Positions 59,021-64,000 of a DNA stretch of 64,000 bases are shown in pieces (position 1 is the stretch's first letter; each line of letters opens with the position of its first letter). Below the pieces are notes generated by a model, which did no database searches, had not been told where the DNA came from, and saw only the letters and a list, made by a program, of their open reading frames with translations. This DNA is from Pyropia yezoensis (lineage: Eukaryota; Rhodophyta; Bangiophyceae; Bangiales; Bangiaceae), in NCBI GenBank assembly GCA_009829735.1, contig CM020620.1, forward strand, positions 12,521,420 through 12,585,419, given 5' to 3'. A program made the position numbers and the translations under genes.

Positions 59021-62000
59021 TTACAGTAGGCGTCGTCGCCTCATGTAAGGCATGAGGAGTTGGCGGGGTATATTCGCCGCCTGTTCCCAGGTGGGTGAGT
59101 CGTATCCGACCCACATCACCTTGACGTACCAGGGTCCTGGTAGGTCCGGGTCGGTGTGTCCGACCACGCTCTCTACTTGGTATGGAATCCCATCCGGTCC
59201 CACCGGGTCATCTTACCGGTGGGTTGTAAGAGCTCCATGTAGCAACCCAGCCGGTACCGGCTGAGGCTGTTCCGGCTGCGGAGCAGGTGTCACATCATTG
59301 AGGTTGATGCGTTGTATCTCCGTATCGGAGTGCAGGATGACAGAGTGATCATCTCTGTGTAAGATCTGGTACGGTCCCTTGACCGGTTGCATAAGCTTGT
59401 TCCCTCGGAACTTCTGGTGACTGATATAGACCCAGTCACCTGTTACCAGGGTTGCGTTGCGTACCCGTAGCCGGGCGTCAAAGTTCTTCTTGTATCGAAG
59501 TTGTGTGCGGTCAAGGGCACCCTTGAGCTTAGGTATCAACCACGATAGCTTGGCCAACCAAGCTAAGTGGATCCGTTCGGCCGGTCGGCCCTTCGGTGTA
59601 TCATACCGAGTGCACCTGCCTGGTGGCAGCGTCAGGTTACCGACGCCCATCGGCATGACCCATTCCAGGGGGGCAATGGTGGTACTCCGGTGGGGCTTGG
59701 CATTGTATGCCAGGGTCAAGACGGACAGAAGCCTGTCCCACGTCTTCGTGTGTTCCGCCACATAGCAGTGGAGCATCTTGACGATGGTGCGGTTGAACCG
59801 CTCCACCTGCCCGTTGGACTGCGGGTGGTAGTCGGATGCCCGACGGGGTTCGATACCGAACATGCCCAGGACCTTAGTGCAGAATGCTGACGTAAGGTTT
59901 GCTCCGTTATCGAAGAGGAGTTGCTTCATTACTCCGTAAGCACTGATCCAGTGGTCAACCACTGCGTTCATGATGGTGTAGGCCGTATCGTCCGGGATTG
60001 CTACTGCCCGTGACAGCTTAGTAAAGCGGTCCGACATGACCAGGATGTACCTGTTCCCTTCTTCCGTTACCGGAAGCGGTCCGAGTATGTCGATAGCGAC
60101 TTGCTCGTTGGGTCCATCCGGGGGGAACAGTTTCATAGCGGATGCCCGCCTATGAAGACTCATGCGATTCCGTGCGCACGGGTGGCATCCCCGCAAGTGG
60201 TCGATTACGTCGACGGCCATTGCTGGCCAGTAGAAGAACCTTCGCATTGCTGCGAACATGCGCGAACCCCCCGGGTGTCCGGCTGTGGGGTTCTCGTGTT
60301 CTCGTTCCATGACGGCCTGCCGTAAGGACACGGGAACCACGACCTGATGCCGTCCATCGGCGGGTGCCCGCCGATATATGAGTCCGTCCTCGTTCTCGGA
60401 GAAGATGCCGGCCGTGCCGGCCAGGAGGTTAGCACGATGGCGTTTACAGTCATCGTCATTGGCCTGTGCCTCGCGGAAGTCCGCGAGGGTCAATGGGCAC
60501 GCAAGGTGTGCCCTGGTATGGTCAACCATACCTTGGGTAGCATTACCCACCATGCACACCGGTACCACCGGGATGTCTTCGTCCACCTGTCGGGTATCCC
60601 TGCTTGGGGTATCGAGTCGCGACAGCGCGTCCCCCAGATGATGGGTGGAGCCGGCCTTATATATGGTCCGGTAGTCGTGCTCGGCCATCTTCAGCCTCCA
60701 CCGGGCTAGCCGACCGTGGCTGTCGGAATCCTTGTCACCAAGGTTGAGGAGCCATCGTAAAGGTTCGTGGTCGGACCTTACGATGAACCTGGAACCTTCC
60801 AGGTATGGCCGGAGCAGTTGCACTGCCCATATGACTCCGAGGCACTCGCGCTCGGTGGCACTATAGTTACGCTCAGCCGGGTTGAGTGTCCGGCTGAAGT
60901 ACCCTACCGGATGTAGGTCCGGGATAGCATTATCGGTACCGATGATGGTCTCTCCCTGTAGCAGGGTGCATCCCACTTGAGTGTCGCAGGCGTCGACGTC
61001 GATGACGAAGGTCCCGCGTCTATGCGGCAACGCAAGCACGGGTGGGGCTAGCAGAGCTTGCTTGAGCAGCTCGAATGCCTCTCCATCGCTGGGTGAGGGA
61101 GGTTGGAGTACCTTTGGCAAGGCCCTGCTAGTCAGAACCATTAACGGTTTGGCTATACGAGCGAAGTCCTTGACGAACCGTCGGTGTACGTTGCACATTC
61201 CCAGTAAGCTTTTCAGCTGTGTCTGGGTGGTTGGGTATTGCGCATCCCGGAGTGCCCGGGTATTAGCTTCGAGCACTCCCAGTTTACCTGGTGTGGTCTG
61301 GTGACCCAGATACTCGACTGTCTGCTGGAAGAAGGCGCACTTCTTGAGGCGCAGGGTTACCCCGGTGTTCCGCAAGAGGGTGAGTACCTCGCCGACATGT
61401 TGCACATGGTCATCCATGTTACGCGAGAAGACGATGACGTCATCGAGGTACACTAGGCAGTTACGCCACTTGACTCCCGACAGTATGATGTCGATGGCCC
61501 GTTGGAATGTGGCGGGGGCGTTGGACAATCCGAAGGGCATCCTTAGGAACTCGTACACGCCACTGTGACAGACGAACGCAGTCTTGGGGATATCCTCTTC
61601 CGCCACTGGGATCTGCCAGTACCCGGCATTGCAGTCGATAGTGGTAAACACTGTGGCTTCCCCCAGCGAGTCGATACACTCGTCCATCCTTGGTAAAGGG
61701 TATGAGTCTTTCTTGGTAACCAAGTTGAGGCGTCGATAATCGATGCAAAACCGAGGGGTTTGATCCTTCTTCGGTACGATAACGACTGGGGCACCCCACT
61801 CCGACATCGAAGGTCGGATCACCTTAGCTTCGCTCATCCTCTTCACTTCCCCATCAACGATCTCTCGTTGCATAGGTCCCGCACGATGCGGTTGCGACCG
61901 CGCTGGTCGAGCACCTGGTACCAGGTCTATACGGTGTTGGGTTGCCTCAATGGTACCCAGCGCCCCGCCGGTCTACATGACGTCGTGCTTTCTTAGCATC

Positions 62001-63205
62001 CGTCGTACCCCTCCAGCTACCGAAGGGGGAAGGTGGTCGAGGTCAGCCTCGGCCAGTGCCTTCAAGGCTTCTCGGTCCTTTGGCGGCATGTCCGCCGGAG
62101 CCGCCGATGGGTTAGGCTTCCCGTCATCGGGTTGCTGTCGCTCGGTGGTCTCGGCGACCGCCAGCACCTCAAGTGGGTCCACTTGACCTTCCTTGTCAGG
62201 GGTAAGGATATCTCCTTCGTAGAGCTCGGCAATCCCGAGGATAGTTCCCTTCGGGAGGGGGACTGCCTTTCGGCGATAGTTCGCCATCACCAGCAGTGAT
62301 GACCCCCCTGCTGGGAGGTCTGCGATACCATTGGCCATGGTCAACCCATGGCGCTTGTAGGTTCGTAGGTTGGACTGGACTCTGCAGATGCCTGCGAGGT
62401 CGCAGTTAGCCGGGAGGACTGTCTCCGACAACGGCTCAAAGCGAGTCCGCTTGGCCAGCCGGAGTGTCTTCGGTTCTACGCTTGCGTATACCTCAGCCAC
62501 GTTAACGTGGCTCCCTTGTAGCGTCAAGTCCCTGACGATCGCTGTCTGTCCTCTCTTCGTCCCGTCGGCCTCTTGCAGCTAGACGGTCCTCCGGCCCGGC
62601 CGGATTGCATCAACGTGAACGTTGATGAAGGTGCACCCCAGTATGCAGGGCACCGATAGGGTCTCACACACCAGGAAGTCAACTTCCGTAGTAAGCTCCC
62701 CGATGGTGACCTGCAGCGACATCGCTGCGGTCGTTCGAATGAGACGACCATTCGCATCCTTGATCGTGGGTCCCCGAGCAGCTCTGACTCGCGGGAGCCA
62801 CTTGTCCGGGAGGGTATCCTTCCGGATCAAGTTAGGTCCAGCCCCGGTATCCAGTACGGGGTAATACGACCGGGTCGACTGGGGGTCTACCCCCAGTGTG
62901 GCTGATACCTTAAAATTCTCCAAGGTGAACAGCACGTGGCCTACATAGATATCCGGTGTAGCTCGGGCATCCTGAACAGGGCCCTTGTCTGGTTCCATGT
63001 GACGGGGCTTCCCGTCCTCTCCTCCCAACCTTGGAGGTTGGTCATCAATCCCCTGACGCCGTGTCGTCGGGGCCGGAAGGTGTACCCGGGGTTTGATGCG
63101 GCGTCGGCTCAACCGCACTATCCGTGGGGCTTTCGCCGCGACAGTCCGGGGTGGCTTGCTCGGGTTACCCCAGCGACCCCGTGCCGTCCTTCCTCTTACT
63201 CGTTT
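59021..63205 (-). pseudogene. pol: Element C pol, three in-frame stops
   Basis: This is colinear with element B pol and about 95% similar by eye. Stops interrupt it at 62579-62581 (after PGRRTV; GAG to TAG), at 61973-61975 (after KHDVM; TGG to TAG) and at 59213-59215 (TAA where B has TCG, after LTTHR). Between the last two lies an open 886-codon stretch with RT (YLDDVIVFS), RNase H and integrase, and the chromodomain remains at 59030-59150. The ATG used as the first methionine in B is ACG here, supporting entry by frameshift and not by that ATG. LFDNGAN replaces LSDNGAN at the second integrase Asp region. Confidence 0.93.
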
Positions 63206-64000
63206 CCCGTGCTCGGCCGGGTACTGTCCTCCGGGGCATCCGAGGGAGGGGGTGCCTCCTCGACTGCCAGTACTCCTCCTGGAGCTTGATGCCTACCCGG
63301 TGCCGGGCCTCGGGCGGGACACCCACCCATGGATGCCTTGCGTTGCGCCGCTGCCCGTCGAGACTCCTCCGGGATGAGTGGGCATGCGGACACCCAGTGT
63401 TGGGGGTCTCCGCACAACATACATCCGGACGTGCCGGCCGTCCCGGCCGTCCGCGTCGGGTTGGCCCCATAGGTCCGGCTGCCTGCCTCGGGCGCCCGAG
63501 TGCCCGCCCCTTGGTAGGCCTTGGGTCCCAGTGCCAGCCGGAACATGGACTCCCCCAACCGGTTGGCTCTACCAGCGATGTGCGGAGGTGCCTCCGTACA
63601 TACTGCCCATGTCGGCAGGGGCTGGTGGGGGTTACCCGTAACCGGGACATACCCCGTAGTCCGCACATACGGGACGCGCCGACCCGCTCCCTCGTTGACC
63701 TGGAACTGGGTCCCAGCCGGGGCGATGTACGCTACCGTACCATGCTCATCAATCACCGGCGTCGCCGGTAGCAACAGGTGGCCCTGTTGGTCGACTAGAG
63801 GTTCATCCTCACCGGTAGGGGGATGTTCGGTCGCCACCAGTACTGGTGCGGCCTTACGTTCCGCCTTCTCTTGCCTCGGTACCGGGGTAAGACTGGGCTT
63901 GCCTCCCTCACCCTTGGGCATCGGGGCCAAGGCGCATTCCGGGTGTAGCACCCGGTAGGCGTCCCCTAGGGACTTGCACATATGCATCAGTCGACTGAAG
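63196..64000 (-). CDS. gag: Element C gag, C-terminal part (runs off the window)
   Basis: Homologous to residues about 470-729 of element B gag. It keeps the CMLCGDPQHWVSAC zinc knuckle and the slippery GGGAAAC (63202-63208, minus) one codon before the stop. The start lies beyond the window. Confidence 0.9.
   Translation of the reverse strand, partial: FSRLMHMCKSLGDAYRVLHPECALAPMPKGEGGKPSLTPVPRQEKAERKAAPVLVATEHPPTGEDEPLVDQQGHLLLPATPVIDEHGTVAYIAPAGTQFQVNEGAGRRVPYVRTTGYVPVTGNPHQPLPTWAVCTEAPPHIAGRANRLGESMFRLALGPKAYQGAGTRAPEAGSRTYGANPTRTAGTAGTSGCMLCGDPQHWVSACPLIPEESRRAAAQRKASMGGCPARGPAPGRHQAPGGVLAVEEAPPPSDAPEDSTRPSTGNE

Larger units (their letters stand above)
55274..64000 (-). mobile_element. 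Element C: second copy of the B family, truncated by window end
   Basis: The same structure and orientation as element B: 3' LTR (left), polypurine tract, antisense ORF on plus, convergent spacer, then pol and gag on minus. The 5' LTR lies beyond the window. The antisense ORF is intact here, but pol carries three in-frame stops. Confidence 0.94.

Overview
The window looks like nuclear DNA of a GC-rich eukaryote with short, sparse introns. Reasons: an eEF2 gene and a mitochondrial phosphate carrier each carry one spliceosomal intron (GTATGT donors, TAG acceptors), there are HEI10-like meiotic and Spc25-like kinetochore genes, and there are several Ty3/gypsy chromoviruses. The very high GC, long Ala/Gly/Pro homopolymers, poly-G/poly-C tracts and intron-poor genes would fit a bangiophyte red alga (Porphyra/Pyropia type). 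That placement is an inference from style; no marker in the window proves it.

Left part (1-22.6 kb), mostly host genes. A giant low-complexity protein with two AhpD-like helical segments runs off the left edge (+). Then follow eEF2 (-), a membrane-anchored NodB-like deacetylase (-), about 3.9 kb with no convincing gene, a membrane RING-H2 ubiquitin ligase (+), a HEI10/CCNB1IP1-like RING protein (+) and the mitochondrial phosphate carrier (-). A cluster of strong hairpins lies upstream of the carrier.

Middle part (22.6-43.7 kb). GC-extreme sequence with coding-like but unresolved segments is interrupted by a young chromovirus, element A (27088-34541, 847-bp LTRs, 5-bp target duplication). Element A carries an extra zinc-finger reading frame before gag and a candidate -1 frameshift site between gag and pol. 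Beyond it are an unrecognised 343-aa ORF (-), a three-exon Spc25 homologue (-) whose exon 2 donor is lost in a poly-G tract, assorted repeats and the tail of a SET-domain gene (+).

Right part (43.7-64 kb). Two copies of a second chromovirus family lie 707 bp apart in the same orientation, with gag and pol on the minus strand. Element B (43744-54566) is complete, with a GACAG target duplication. Element C (from 55274) runs off the right edge. Both carry, between pol and the 3' LTR, a long extra ORF on the opposite strand. It has no family I recognise and shows a strongly synonymous substitution pattern between the copies. In B gag-pol is open but this antisense ORF is frameshifted; in C the antisense ORF is open but pol has three stops. 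This antisense ORF, with its hairpin leader and the palindromic repeats where the two transcription units converge, is the best candidate here for an undescribed system.
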